Assembly: GCA_014896455.1 (NCBI GenBank)
Contig: JADBKJ010000005.1
Location: 1-43,665 of the forward strand
Direction of reading: 5' to 3'
From: Thermoanaerobacter sp.
Lineage (GTDB): Bacteria > Bacillota > Thermoanaerobacteria > Thermoanaerobacterales > Thermoanaerobacteraceae
Length of the DNA: 43,665 nt
Shown in pieces: positions 17,304 through 25,036 of the stretch. The notes beneath the pieces were generated by a model. That model was not told the origin of the DNA and did no database searches. It saw only the letters and a program-made list of their open reading frames with translations. Every line of letters begins with the position of its first letter. The stretch's first letter is position 1. Both the position numbers and the translations under genes were made by a program.

Positions 17304-17350
17304 GACTTGTAATCAGCAGGTTGAAGGTTCAAGTCCTTTCGCCAGCTCCA
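17304..17350 (+). repeat. attR: 47-bp direct repeat of the tRNA-Thr 3' half
   Basis: Exact copy of 9666-9712. It lacks the tRNA 5' half, so it is not a functional tRNA. It marks the right end of the element. Confidence 0.93.
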
Positions 17351-17375
17351 TTTTTTTAATTCTGTGGCTCAAATT

Positions 17376-17395
17376 TTGGTCACAAATTGGTCACA
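17376..17395 (+). promoter_or_regulatory. Tandem TTGGTCACA repeats just outside attR
   Basis: TTGGTCACA occurs at 17376-17384 and 17387-17395, an 11-base period as in the arm sites of the resident element but with a different sequence. It lies 26 bases beyond attR. It resembles arm sites of another integrase and may be left from an earlier element at the same tRNA. Confidence 0.45.
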
Positions 17396-17397
17396 CA

Positions 17398-17436
17398 AAT
17401 AAGAAGGACACAATAACCCTTGGTGTCCTTCTTATT
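17398..17436 (+). terminator. Strong bidirectional terminator
   Basis: A perfect 14-bp stem: AATAAGAAGGACAC (17398-17411) pairs with GTGTCCTTCTTATT (17423-17436). T- and A-rich flanks suit both strands. It may be the original terminator downstream of tRNA-Thr or of a lost element. The rest of 17437-17646 is AT-rich and shows no gene. Confidence 0.8.
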
Positions 17437-17646
17437 CTTTCGCTAAATTTAAACTATTTTAATGTACTACTGTTCATGTCTAGTATATTAGCACAGATAA
17501 TAATAAGTATCAACACAAATTTATAAAATATGCTGGCTTTTTAAGAAAAAATTATACTATTATCCTGAAAATCGTTAGACCTCAAATAGGAAGAGGCAGA
17601 TTTTAAAAATATTCGCATTCATGTCATAAAGAACATTATCAAACTT

Positions 17647-17909
17647 CAGACTGTAGACAAACTTTCGAAAATAGGATATCTTGCAATCTGTGCGACTTGT
17701 GACAAAGCGGGGTAACAAAACTTAGCGAGACTGAGGGTGGAGGCAGGGCCGAAGCCAAGGAGGGCGGAGGCGGGCACTAAGACAGGACGTTGCCTGACGG
17801 GGTACCCTGCCAGAGCCCGAAAGTCGAGTTTAGTTTTGTCGCTTTGGAACATCGGAGCGACGATGCAAAATATCTCCTTTGAATATTTTTTAACTTTGTC
17901 AACAAACTG
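17647..17909 (-). mobile_element. Copy C of the MITE-like repeat, reverse orientation
   Basis: 263 bp, close in sequence to copy A throughout, including the GC-rich core and the GGCTTCGGCC hairpin, with scattered substitutions. Its right edge abuts a stem-loop with arms GCAGCTTT and AAAGCTGC (17911-17933) inside the Rad50-like remnant. The left flank has no matching hairpin, so the target duplication was lost, probably in the same deletion that removed the 5' part of that gene. Confidence 0.85.
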
Positions 17910-17917
17910 AGCAGCTT

Positions 17918-18637
17918 TTATTAACAAAGCTGCAGGAGATAAGAGAAAAAGGTACAAAAATTGCTACAGAGCTAAAAGCTGTTATTGAAGAAAACAAAAA
18001 AGCAGAAAAGAAATTTCAATAAAAAGTAAACAAATACAGAAAAGCCCTTGAGATAAAAATTAAGAGGCTAGAAAATGCGCTAAATACAAATGCAAACAAA
18101 GAACAAATACAGCAAATAATACGGCAAATAGAAAGGCTCAGATTTGAAGAAAGAGAAGTAATAAGCCACAACGAAAGTATTAAAGCACTGCTCAGACAAA
18201 AAGAAGAAGCAAAAAGAAAGCTCAAAGAAGTAGAAGAAGATATAAAACTGACCGAACAAAAAATAAACGAAGTAAAAACTTTGATAGAATACGCAAAATC
18301 ATTCAATACCAAAAAGCTAGAGCTTGAGGCAGCAGAGATAAACAAATATCTGGACAAAGTATCCCTTCAGCTCTGGAAAATTGTCCAGAGCACAGGAGAG
18401 ATCAAAGACGACTTCAAAATTCTCTACGATGGGAAAGAATTCAACATGTTTTCTTATTCTGAACGAATCAAAGCAGGCCTTGAAATTGGAAATCTTATAA
18501 TGGGTCTGACAAACATAAAATTCCCAATTTTTATAGACAATGCAGAAAGCATTACGGCATATTCAATACCGGATACTCAAATAATCGAAGCCAGAGTAAA
18601 GGAAGGTACTGCAGAACTGGAAGTTATAAATGTTTAG
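17918..18637 (+). pseudogene. C-terminal remnant of a Rad50/SMC-like phage ATPase
   Basis: The frame starts directly at repeat copy C and encodes a long coiled coil. It has one in-frame TAA (18020-18022), after which the same frame continues. A C-terminal ATPase lobe follows: FSYSERIKAGLEIGNLIMGL, then FPIFIDNAESIT (Walker B/D-loop-like) and QIIEARVKEG. The N-terminal lobe with Walker A is absent, so it is non-functional. Proteins of this shape in phages often accompany recombination nucleases. Part of it (about 18215-18335) is also found, degraded and inverted, inside repeat copy B. A terminator follows. Confidence 0.75.
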
Positions 18638-18662
18638 GAGAAGGTGTTTTTGCCTTTTCCTT
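18634..18662 (+). terminator. Terminator-like hairpin after the Rad50-like remnant
   Basis: AGGAGAAGG and CCTTTTCCT pair around TGTTTTTG, starting at the stop codon. A T-rich tail follows. Confidence 0.65.
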
Positions 18663-18715
18663 ATATATTTTAATTTTAAATTTTTTATAGTAAAATATTA
18701 AAGGAGGAATATAAA

Positions 18716-18973
18716 ATGGTGGTGAGTACAATGACGTTAAAGGAGCAGGCTTATAAAATAATAGACGAAATTCCTGAAGAAAAAATGGCAAGAGTTTTAA
18801 TCATACTCAAAAATTTAAAAGAAATAATAGATGAAGAATTAGATGAGTTTGATATTTTTCTTGTAGAAGAGGCTCAAAAAATTATTGCCGGTGAAAATGA
18901 ATATATACCTTTTGAGGAGGTGTTAAAGGAGGCTGGGATCGATGAAAAAGAATTACAAAATGGAATTCAGTAA
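18716..18973 (+). CDS. Antitoxin of a type II toxin-antitoxin pair
   Basis: An 85-residue acidic, helical protein, apparently the antidote to the RelE/ParE-like toxin that follows. The N-terminal part (TLKEQAYKIIDEIPEEKMAR) resembles small antitoxins of clostridia that pair with RelE-type toxins. The C-terminal part (FEEVLKEAGIDEKEL) would wrap the toxin. GGAGG lies 8 bases before ATG 18716. It overlaps the toxin gene by 32 bases, the usual coupled arrangement. No classical ribbon-helix-helix is clear, so the DNA-binding mode is uncertain. Confidence 0.8.
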   Translation: MVVSTMTLKEQAYKIIDEIPEEKMARVLIILKNLKEIIDEELDEFDIFLVEEAQKIIAGENEYIPFEEVLKEAGIDEKELQNGIQ

Positions 18974-19199
18974 AAAAGCTGCAAAATTTTTCAAAGACCA
19001 GCCTCCTCAACAACAAAAAAGACTTGCGAAAGCAATTGGCAAGTTACCTGAAGGTGATGTAAAGTTTTTAAGAGGATATAATAACCTTTACAGATTAAAA
19101 GTGGGAGATTATAGAATTATTTTTACAATTGAAGAAAATAAATTGTTAATTCGTATTTTAATTATAGGTAACCGTGGAGATGTATATAAAAAATTATGA
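18942..19199 (+). CDS. RelE/ParE-superfamily toxin
   Basis: An 85-residue basic protein with the compact RelE/ParE fold pattern: a helical N-terminus (KKAAKFFKDQPPQQQKRLAK), then LRGYNNLYRLKVGDYRIIF and a last strand LIRILIIGNRGDVYK. RVGDYR-type segments with a terminal Tyr are typical of RelE-like ribosome-dependent mRNA endonucleases, but ParE-type gyrase inhibitors share the fold. No frameshift is seen, so it should be active. It is coupled to the antitoxin and followed by a second, unrelated pair 240 bp on. Confidence 0.85.
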   Translation: MKKNYKMEFSKKAAKFFKDQPPQQQKRLAKAIGKLPEGDVKFLRGYNNLYRLKVGDYRIIFTIEENKLLIRILIIGNRGDVYKKL

Positions 19200-19386
19200 G
19201 AAGAATAGTTATTCCAGATACTATTTAAACTAAATTAAGTAAAAATAACTTTTAATAGAGTACGGCAGAAAAGAAATTGTGTTTAAAAGAACAGGAAGGA
19301 ATGTTTAGGGAAATGTTTCCTGAGTGCAATATAAAGACTGGAGAAAGGTAAAAATAAAAAATGATACCTTATTTTAAAAATTTTTA

Positions 19387-19415
19387 TTGACGTACGTTTT
19401 TATGTACGTTATAAT
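19387..19415 (+). promoter_or_regulatory. Promoter with palindromic operator for yefM-yoeB
   Basis: TTGACG (19387-19392), 17 bases, TATAAT (19410-19415). ACGTAC (19390-19395) and GTACGT (19404-19409) form an inverted repeat lying between and over the two promoter boxes. YefM-YoeB complexes are known to repress their own promoter by binding palindromes, and this is the obvious candidate site. Confidence 0.8.
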
Positions 19416-19435
19416 TATCTACAGAGGTGATTTAA

Positions 19436-19693
19436 ATGAGGACAATGCCTGTAACAAAAGTAAGGCAAAACATATATAAAATAATTGAGCAAGTAAGAGA
19501 AAACAGCGAACCAATCCAAATAACTTCTAGAAAAGGTAACGCAATTTTGATTTCTGAAGAAGACTGGAATGCAATTCAAGAAACATTGTATTTGTTATCA
19601 ATACCTAACTTAAAAGAAAGTATTATTGATGCAGATAAAACTCCATTAGATGAATGGAAGGATGAGGAAGATTTAGGATGGGATATAAACTAA
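19436..19693 (+). CDS. yefM: YefM-type antitoxin (Phd/YefM)
   Basis: 85 residues. The N-terminal Phd/YefM DNA-binding domain reads MPVTKVRQNIYKIIEQVREN, then EPIQITSRKGNAILISEEDW, a hallmark of the family. The acidic C-terminus (TPLDEWKDEEDLGW) would mask the YoeB active site. The ribosome site is AGAGGTG. It overlaps yoeB by 16 bases and is preceded by its own operator-bearing promoter. Confidence 0.93.
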   Translation: MRTMPVTKVRQNIYKIIEQVRENSEPIQITSRKGNAILISEEDWNAIQETLYLLSIPNLKESIIDADKTPLDEWKDEEDLGWDIN

Positions 19694-19941
19694 AGTTTTC
19701 AAAATATGCTTTAAAAGATGCCAAGAAACTAGAAGAGTGTGGATTAGATAAAAAAGCAAAAGAAATTTTAAAAATATTAAAAGAAAATCCATACCAAAAT
19801 CCTCCTCCTTATGAGAGATTAAGGGGAGATTTGCAAGGGAAATTTTCAAGAAGAATAAACATACAGCATAGGATAATATACGAAGTTTTGGAAAGAGAAA
19901 TAGTTGTAAAAATCTATAGGATGTGTACACACTACGAATAA
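19678..19941 (+). CDS. yoeB: YoeB toxin (ribosome-dependent mRNA endonuclease)
   Basis: 87 residues, the usual YoeB length. The catalytic set is in place: Glu 46 in PPYERLRGDL, Arg 65 in NIQHRIIYEV, and His 85-Tyr 86 in the C-terminal CTHYE. YoeB cleaves mRNA at the ribosomal A site and is held inactive by YefM. It appears intact. The pair may stabilise this accessory-rich stretch or act in stress; neither is shown by sequence. Confidence 0.94.
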   Translation: MGYKLKFSKYALKDAKKLEECGLDKKAKEILKILKENPYQNPPPYERLRGDLQGKFSRRINIQHRIIYEVLEREIVVKIYRMCTHYE

Positions 19942-19997
19942 AAAGCCAGTAATAAAAGCATTAAAACCAGTTGAAATAAATTTTTAGGAGGATTATT

Positions 19998-21245
19998 ATG
20001 GCTACAGTAAAACCCTTTAAGGCAATAAGGCCTGCACCAGGATTGGCAAATAAAATAGTGTCCTTGCCTTATGACGTCGTAAATACCGAAGAAGCGAGAA
20101 ATTTGGCTAAAGATAATCCTTATTCATTTCTTCATGTGGATAGAGCAGAAATAGATTTAGCTCCTTCTATAAATCCTTACGATGAAATAGTTTATGAAAA
20201 AGCGAGAGAAAATTTTGACAGAATGCTTAAAAAAGGGCTGTTAATAAAAGATAATGAGGAGAACTATTACATCTATAGAGAAATAATGAATGGCAGGAGT
20301 CAAGTGGGATTGGTAGCGACTGTTTCGATTGATGAATATTTAGAAGGAATAATTAAAAAACATGAGCTTACTCTGCCGGAGAAAGAACAGGATAGAATAA
20401 ATCACATGGATTACTGTGATGCTCACACCAGTCCAGTTTTTTTAACGTACAAAGCCAATCAAGAGCTTAAAAAGTTGTTAAATAGCTGGATGGGGAGCAA
20501 AAATCCTGTATATGATTTTACATCAGAGGACGAGATAAGACATACAGTATGGATTATAGATGACAAATCCTTAATAAATAAAATTACTTATATTTTTAAG
20601 GAAATAGACTATCTTTACATTGCAGATGGACATCATCGGGCTGCTGCTTCGGTAAAAGTAGGCTTAAAGAGGCGAGAACAAAATCGTGATTATAAAGGAG
20701 ATGAAGAGTTTAACTATTTTTTAGCAGTGTTAGTGCCCAATGATGAAGTTTTTATCATGCCATATAATAGAGTGGTAAAGGATTTAAACGGTTATTCCGA
20801 AAGTGAATTTATCGAAAAAATAGAAGAGAAATTTGAAGTAGAGAAATGTAATGAAGGCCAGCCTTTCAATCCTTCGCAAAAGCACACTTTTGGTATGTAT
20901 CTATCAGGAAATTGGTACAAACTTACTGCCAAAGAAGGTACTTTTAACCCATCGGATCCGATAGAAAGTTTAGATGTATCCATCTTACAAAAAAATCTTT
21001 TGGATCCTATTTTGGGGATAAAAGATCCGAGAACTGATAAAAGGATTGATTTTGTAGGCGGAATTAGAGGCTTAGAAGAATTAGAAAGAAGAGTTAAGGA
21101 AGATATGAAAGTAGCTTTTTCTATGTACCCGACAACAGTTGAAGATTTAATTGCTGTTGCCGATGCGGGAATGATAATGCCTCCTAAGTCTACCTGGTTT
21201 GAGCCTAAACTAAGAAGCGGATTATTTATTCACGAATTGAGCTAA
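19998..21245 (+). CDS. DUF1015 family protein
   Basis: A 415-residue cytoplasmic protein of the DUF1015 family. It starts ATVKPFKAIRPAPGLANKI and has SLPYDVVNTEEAR, HELTLPEKEQDR and YIADGHHRAAAS. The DGHHR motif resembles the ParB/Srx-fold nucleotide-binding motif seen in some free-serine kinases. A kinase-like role is possible, but the family's function is not settled as far as I know. AGGAGG precedes the ATG. A decayed inverted copy of its 3' half lies at 1612-2276. Its terminator hairpin starts right after the stop and has been duplicated by insertion of repeat copy B. Confidence 0.88.
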   Translation: MATVKPFKAIRPAPGLANKIVSLPYDVVNTEEARNLAKDNPYSFLHVDRAEIDLAPSINPYDEIVYEKARENFDRMLKKGLLIKDNEENYYIYREIMNGRSQVGLVATVSIDEYLEGIIKKHELTLPEKEQDRINHMDYCDAHTSPVFLTYKANQELKKLLNSWMGSKNPVYDFTSEDEIRHTVWIIDDKSLINKITYIFKEIDYLYIADGHHRAAASVKVGLKRREQNRDYKGDEEFNYFLAVLVPNDEVFIMPYNRVVKDLNGYSESEFIEKIEEKFEVEKCNEGQPFNPSQKHTFGMYLSGNWYKLTAKEGTFNPSDPIESLDVSILQKNLLDPILGIKDPRTDKRIDFVGGIRGLEELERRVKEDMKVAFSMYPTTVEDLIAVADAGMIMPPKSTWFEPKLRSGLFIHELS

Positions 21246-21272
21246 AAGCACCTTTTCATTTTAAGGTGCTTT
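21246..21272 (+). repeat. Left copy of the 27-bp terminator hairpin (target duplication)
   Basis: Stem arms AAGCACCTT and AAGGTGCTT flank a short loop, directly after the DUF1015 stop codon. The same 27 bp recur at 21538-21564 with the T-tract. The copy here is followed at once by the element end CAGTTTGTTGAC. Confidence 0.88.
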
Positions 21273-21537
21273 CAGTTTGTTGACAAAGGTTAAAAATATT
21301 CAAAGGAGATATTTTGCATCGTCGCTCCGATGTTCCAAAGCGACAATCTCTGCTCGCCTCAAGCTCTAGCTTTTGGTATTGAATGACGCCTGGGCATGTC
21401 TTATCATTTTTCTTACTTCGTTTATTTTTTGTTCGGTCAGTTTTATATTTCACTTCTTTGAGCTTCTTTTTGCTTCTTCTTTTACAAGTCGCACCGATTG
21501 CAAAATATCTCCTTTACGAAAGTTTGTCAACAGTCTG
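21273..21537 (+). mobile_element. Copy B of the MITE-like repeat, with a captured gene fragment
   Basis: 265 bp with the same ends as copy A (left CAGTTTGTTGACAAAG, right GTCAACAGTCTG). The GC-rich core is replaced by about 140 bp (around 21346-21487). Read on the minus strand, this matches 18215-18335 of the Rad50-like remnant, with shared strings such as CTGACCGAACAAAAAATAAA and AGCTAGAGCTTGAGGC, with indels. It is flanked by exact 27-bp hairpin duplications. Either the element picked up a neighbouring gene segment, or the end sequences were recombined onto it. Confidence 0.85.
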
Positions 21538-21574
21538 AAGCACCTTTTCATTTTAAGGTGCTTTTTATTTTTTA
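21538..21574 (+). terminator. Right hairpin copy with T-tract (displaced DUF1015 terminator)
   Basis: Same hairpin as 21246-21272, followed by TTTTTATTTTTT. The functional terminator now lies about 290 bp downstream of the DUF1015 stop codon. Confidence 0.85.
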
Positions 21575-21646
21575 AGTGAAAAAGTTCTATTATTTAAAAA
21601 TTTGTACTAATTATATATTGAAGGATAATTTAGGGGAGCTGGTTAT

Positions 21647-23089
21647 ATGAAAATAAAACAAAAAGCACTACTGGGTTTAGCTATAATTGTAATTATCGGT
21701 TTAGTGCTTTATCTTTTGCCTGAAGAGAGTCAACTTACATCTTACACAATTGAAGCAAAATATGATGACCAAAATAAAATAATTTATGCTACTCAAACAG
21801 TAAAATATATAAATACTAATGATATTTCTTTAAAAGAAATATACTTTCATTTATATCCAAATGCTTTCAAGACACAAGAGAATTTGCCTTTTACGAAGGA
21901 AGAGCTCCCTTTTGCCTATCCTGATGGTTTTCAACCGGGATTTATAGAGATTGAAAAAGTTACTTTTGATAAAGACATTCCAGCTACTTACGAATTGGAA
22001 GAACCTAATGAGGAAATTTTAAAAATAAATTTGCCTAAAGAATTAAAAAAAGGAGAAGCAATAAAAATCAATATGACTTACAAAGTACAAATTCCACCTT
22101 GTAGAAGTAGATTTGGCTATGGGAGCAATACCGTACAGATAGGAAATTGGTATCCTGTACTCTCTGTATATGATAAAAATGGCTGGAATAATGACCCCTA
22201 CTACATTTTTGGAGATCCTTTTTATAGTGATATAGCAAATTACAAAGTAAAATTATCAGTACCTAAAAACATGATAGTTGCTTCCACTGGAGAAATAAAA
22301 GACGAGAAAAACTATGGAGATTCCAAAGAATTAGTTATTGAAGCACAAAAAGTAAGGGATTTTGCTATGGTGTTAAGTACGAAATTTAAGGTAACAGAGC
22401 AACAGGTAAATGGCATAAAAGTTAAATCCTATTATTTTACGGAAGGATATGGGGATAAAGCACTTAAATTTGCTGTAGATGCAATTAAGTTTTACAATGA
22501 TTATATTGGCAAGTATCCTTATAAACAATATTCTGTTGTGCAGACTGATTTTTACATGGGAGGCATGGAATATCCTAATCTTGTAATGATATCAAAAGAT
22601 TTGTATACAAAAGCTAATTTGTTTCATTTAGAATATGTAATTGCTCATGAGACTGCTCATCAGTGGTGGTATGGTGCTGTGGGAAACAACCAAATAAAAG
22701 AATCTTGGCTTGATGAGGGATTGACGGAGTACACTACAATTATGTATATAGAAAGGTATTACGGTAAGGCAACAGCTGATGAGATTTATAGGCTTGTTAT
22801 AGAGGGGGAATTTAATAAATTTCTAAATACCAATTCAGATATTTCTTTTGCTAAGACTTTGGCAGATTTTAAAGAGTGGAAGGAATACACTAATATAGTT
22901 TATAACAAAGGAGCAATGGTATTTTATAATCTGAGGAATCTGGTAGGTGACGAAGAATTCAAAAAAGTGCTTCAAAATTATTACGATAAATACAAATATA
23001 AAATTGCCACTACGCGAGACTTAATTGACGTAGTGGACAGTGTGACAGGCAAAGATACAGGCGGATTTTTCCAAGAGTGGTTCTATTAA
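21647..23089 (+). CDS. M1 family metallopeptidase, membrane-anchored
   Basis: A 480-residue zinc aminopeptidase-like protein. Residues about 6-25 (ALLGLAIIVIIGLVLYLL) form an uncleaved anchor or signal, placing the enzyme outside the cell. An N-terminal beta domain is followed by YMGGMEYPNLV, equivalent to the GAMEN substrate motif, and then the zinc site HETAHQWW (His 334 and 338, Glu 335) with the third ligand in SWLDEGLTEY. The C-terminal helical domain is short for M1. Its stop codon overlaps the convergent helicase-loader gene by four bases. Confidence 0.92.
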   Translation: MKIKQKALLGLAIIVIIGLVLYLLPEESQLTSYTIEAKYDDQNKIIYATQTVKYINTNDISLKEIYFHLYPNAFKTQENLPFTKEELPFAYPDGFQPGFIEIEKVTFDKDIPATYELEEPNEEILKINLPKELKKGEAIKINMTYKVQIPPCRSRFGYGSNTVQIGNWYPVLSVYDKNGWNNDPYYIFGDPFYSDIANYKVKLSVPKNMIVASTGEIKDEKNYGDSKELVIEAQKVRDFAMVLSTKFKVTEQQVNGIKVKSYYFTEGYGDKALKFAVDAIKFYNDYIGKYPYKQYSVVQTDFYMGGMEYPNLVMISKDLYTKANLFHLEYVIAHETAHQWWYGAVGNNQIKESWLDEGLTEYTTIMYIERYYGKATADEIYRLVIEGEFNKFLNTNSDISFAKTLADFKEWKEYTNIVYNKGAMVFYNLRNLVGDEEFKKVLQNYYDKYKYKIATTRDLIDVVDSVTGKDTGGFFQEWFY

Positions 23090-24069
23090 ATTATCATTTT
23101 TCGTTTTAGTCTTATATCATCACCGTAGAAATTAAGCAATTTAAAATGGCCGAATATTCGTGAATAAATTCTTTCGGGATAAATTGCCATTATTTCCGAT
23201 AGAGGTAAATTTGTAGAAATAATAAATTTTTTACCAAGCAACAATCTTGTATTTAAAATATTAAAAAATTCCTGCAAACTAAAAGCAGTTATAGATTCTG
23301 TTCCCAAATCGTCGATTATAAGGAGGTCACATTCTTTTAACAATTCCAGATATTCATTATAACTACTGCCATCAGCATTAAGCTTGTTTATTCTCAAACC
23401 TTCAATTAAATTTGGCGCTGTTCGATATATCACACTTTTACCTCTATCTAATAATTCTTTTGCTATACAATTAGCAAGGAATGTTTTACCAAGACCCGAG
23501 TCTCCATAGAAAAAAAGACTTTCAGCGGTAGTATCAAAATTTTTTATAAAATTAAGAGAAAACTCTACAATGTTTTTCATGTTGCTTCTTGGGGAAGGCT
23601 TATCTCCATAGGGTTTGTCTGAATAATATTCGAAATTAAAATTAGAGAAATTTTCTTTTTTAAGTATTTCGGCTATACTTGATTGTTTATAATAAATATT
23701 TATAAGCTTTTGGTCAAAACATTTACATCGCTTTCCATTTACATATCCTGTATCTTTGCATATGTTGCATTCGTATTTAGGTTCTAGATAATCTTCAGGG
23801 TATCCATTAGATTCTAAGAGATAAGCCTTCTTCTTTTTTAATTTATTTAGCCTCTCTTTTAAAAGATTTAAAAGTTCTTTTCCCTTTTCAGGTTCTTTAA
23901 AAATTGATTGAGTTATTTCGATTCCTACGTTCTTAATCTCTTCCTCAATTTTTTCAAGTTCAGGAATTTTTTGATAAAGTTTGTTTTTACGGTAAAGAGC
24001 TTCTTGCAAAGCCTTATCTCTTTTCATTTCATATTCTTTAAGGATTTCATGGATGATGTTTTCATTCAT
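23086..24069 (-). CDS. DnaC/DnaI-like helicase-loading ATPase
   Basis: A 327-residue AAA+ ATPase that probably loads the replicative helicase. The N-terminal ~110 residues are coiled coil. A zinc-binding segment follows (YECNICKDTGYVNGKRCKC), then an ATPase domain with Walker A FYGDSGLGKTFLAN, Walker B LLIIDDLGTE and sensor IISTNLPL. The DnaD-domain gene lies directly upstream, overlapping by 8 bases. In Bacillus, DnaD, DnaB and DnaI cooperate to place the helicase at oriC, so this pair is likely the local equivalent. The name dnaI would fit but is not assigned with certainty. Confidence 0.9.
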   Translation of the reverse strand: MNENIIHEILKEYEMKRDKALQEALYRKNKLYQKIPELEKIEEEIKNVGIEITQSIFKEPEKGKELLNLLKERLNKLKKKKAYLLESNGYPEDYLEPKYECNICKDTGYVNGKRCKCFDQKLINIYYKQSSIAEILKKENFSNFNFEYYSDKPYGDKPSPRSNMKNIVEFSLNFIKNFDTTAESLFFYGDSGLGKTFLANCIAKELLDRGKSVIYRTAPNLIEGLRINKLNADGSSYNEYLELLKECDLLIIDDLGTESITAFSLQEFFNILNTRLLLGKKFIISTNLPLSEIMAIYPERIYSRIFGHFKLLNFYGDDIRLKRKMII

Positions 24070-25036
24070 TTAATTCACCCCTTGAATGGGCTAAAAGCTT
24101 TTTTTCCAAGTCTTCTATGTCGTAACTTCTCTGAGAGTAGCTGTTGAAGTAGTTTTTGGGAGCTTTAAAACCTGAGGTAGCAGGAGTTTTTTTCTTTTTA
24201 GAGGACTTTTTATTTTCTAAATCTTCTACTGTTCTTACACCTTCATTAAACCAGTTGATTAGTATTTTATTTATATAAGGGAAACTGGGTTCATTCAATT
24301 TAAGAGTACATTCGTTGCAGGCTTTTATTATCACATCTACATCAAAACCTAAATCCTCCATCCAGCGGTCCATCATCTCTTTGTGGGATTCCATTAATTC
24401 ATCCTCTTTAAGGCCTAAAGCATTTAAAATCTTTCTATAATTTTGCCACCTTTTGTTTTCTGCTTTTAAATATTCTTCTACATCTAATGCGGTTTTAAGA
24501 CCTGCGTCATGCCAGGCTATTGCTACCTTTTCCATATATCTTAAAGAAGTTTTGCTTTTAGAAGCGCAATAACTTACTAACATCGTTATTATTTCCAAGG
24601 AAAAGCCGTATTCATCTATCCAGCTTAAATATGTTTCCATTTCTGTGGGGGCTAAAGGCCTTCCCAAAGTCAATTCAATTGCTTCAAACATTTGTTTTAC
24701 TTGAGGGTCATGTAAGGACACGCTGTGATTTGAGGTTGGTTGTGGAATAACCGGGAGATATTCAACTGTATATTCACCATCTATGTATTTTAATTTAACT
24801 AAGCCCGATTTTTCCCAATACTTCAAAGCTCTGTCAATTTCTATATCTGACATAAATAATTTATCTGCTAAAGTTTTCAAAGGTATTTCATTGCCATAAT
24901 AGCAATATTTCAATCCCAAAATATATACTTTGACATATTCGCCTGGGGCATCTAACATGAAATGATTTATAAAATAATTGCTGATGGGAGTACTTCCCCA
25001 ATCGTCATTTTCGTTTAAAAATCTAAAAACGCTCAT
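24062..25036 (-). CDS. DnaD-domain replication initiation protein
   Basis: About 324 residues. The N-terminal winged helix (residues about 20-100) includes PLKTLADKLFMSDIEIDRAL. A first DnaD/DDBH2 domain reads LGRPLAPTEMETYLSWIDEY, and a second (about 190-265) has the YxxxIxxxW-type motif SFPYINKILINWFNEGV. A Lys-rich tail with SKKKKTP precedes the end. Such proteins remodel the origin and recruit the helicase loader encoded next. I start at ATG (complement of 25036), with GAGGTGG 6-7 bases upstream; the GTG at 25045 overlaps that site. Confidence 0.9.
   Translation of the reverse strand: MSVFRFLNENDDWGSTPISNYFINHFMLDAPGEYVKVYILGLKYCYYGNEIPLKTLADKLFMSDIEIDRALKYWEKSGLVKLKYIDGEYTVEYLPVIPQPTSNHSVSLHDPQVKQMFEAIELTLGRPLAPTEMETYLSWIDEYGFSLEIITMLVSYCASKSKTSLRYMEKVAIAWHDAGLKTALDVEEYLKAENKRWQNYRKILNALGLKEDELMESHKEMMDRWMEDLGFDVDVIIKACNECTLKLNEPSFPYINKILINWFNEGVRTVEDLENKKSSKKKKTPATSGFKAPKNYFNSYSQRSYDIEDLEKKLLAHSRGELNE

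Larger units (their letters stand above)
9666..17350 (+). mobile_element. Integrative element of ~7.6 kb in tRNA-Thr
   Basis: It is bounded by the 47-bp repeats and carries its integrase next to attR. In order it holds: unknown 280-aa protein, excisionase-like HTH, small membrane peptide, Cys-rich protein, CHC2 primase-like protein, DUF3987-type ATPase, unknown 139-aa protein, long gene-free region, divergent HTH gene, DUF6075-like protein, and integrase. Nearly all genes point right. Primase plus helicase suggests the circular form can replicate. No capsid, terminase, relaxase or type IV secretion gene is seen. Possible classes are a phage satellite, an integrated plasmid, or a decayed conjugative/phage element. 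Confidence 0.9.

Noticed and set aside
17171..17359. 62-codon frame between the integrase and attR
   Set aside because: It reads through the arm region and the tRNA-derived att repeat; no coding character.
17646..17957. Minus-strand 103-codon frame over repeat copy C
   Set aside because: It is entirely repeat sequence and matches nothing protein-like; the corresponding frame is not preserved in copy A.
19200..19385. Possible gene remnant between the two toxin-antitoxin pairs
   Set aside because: Short readable pieces occur in changing frames, but nothing recognisable; left unannotated apart from the promoter at its end.
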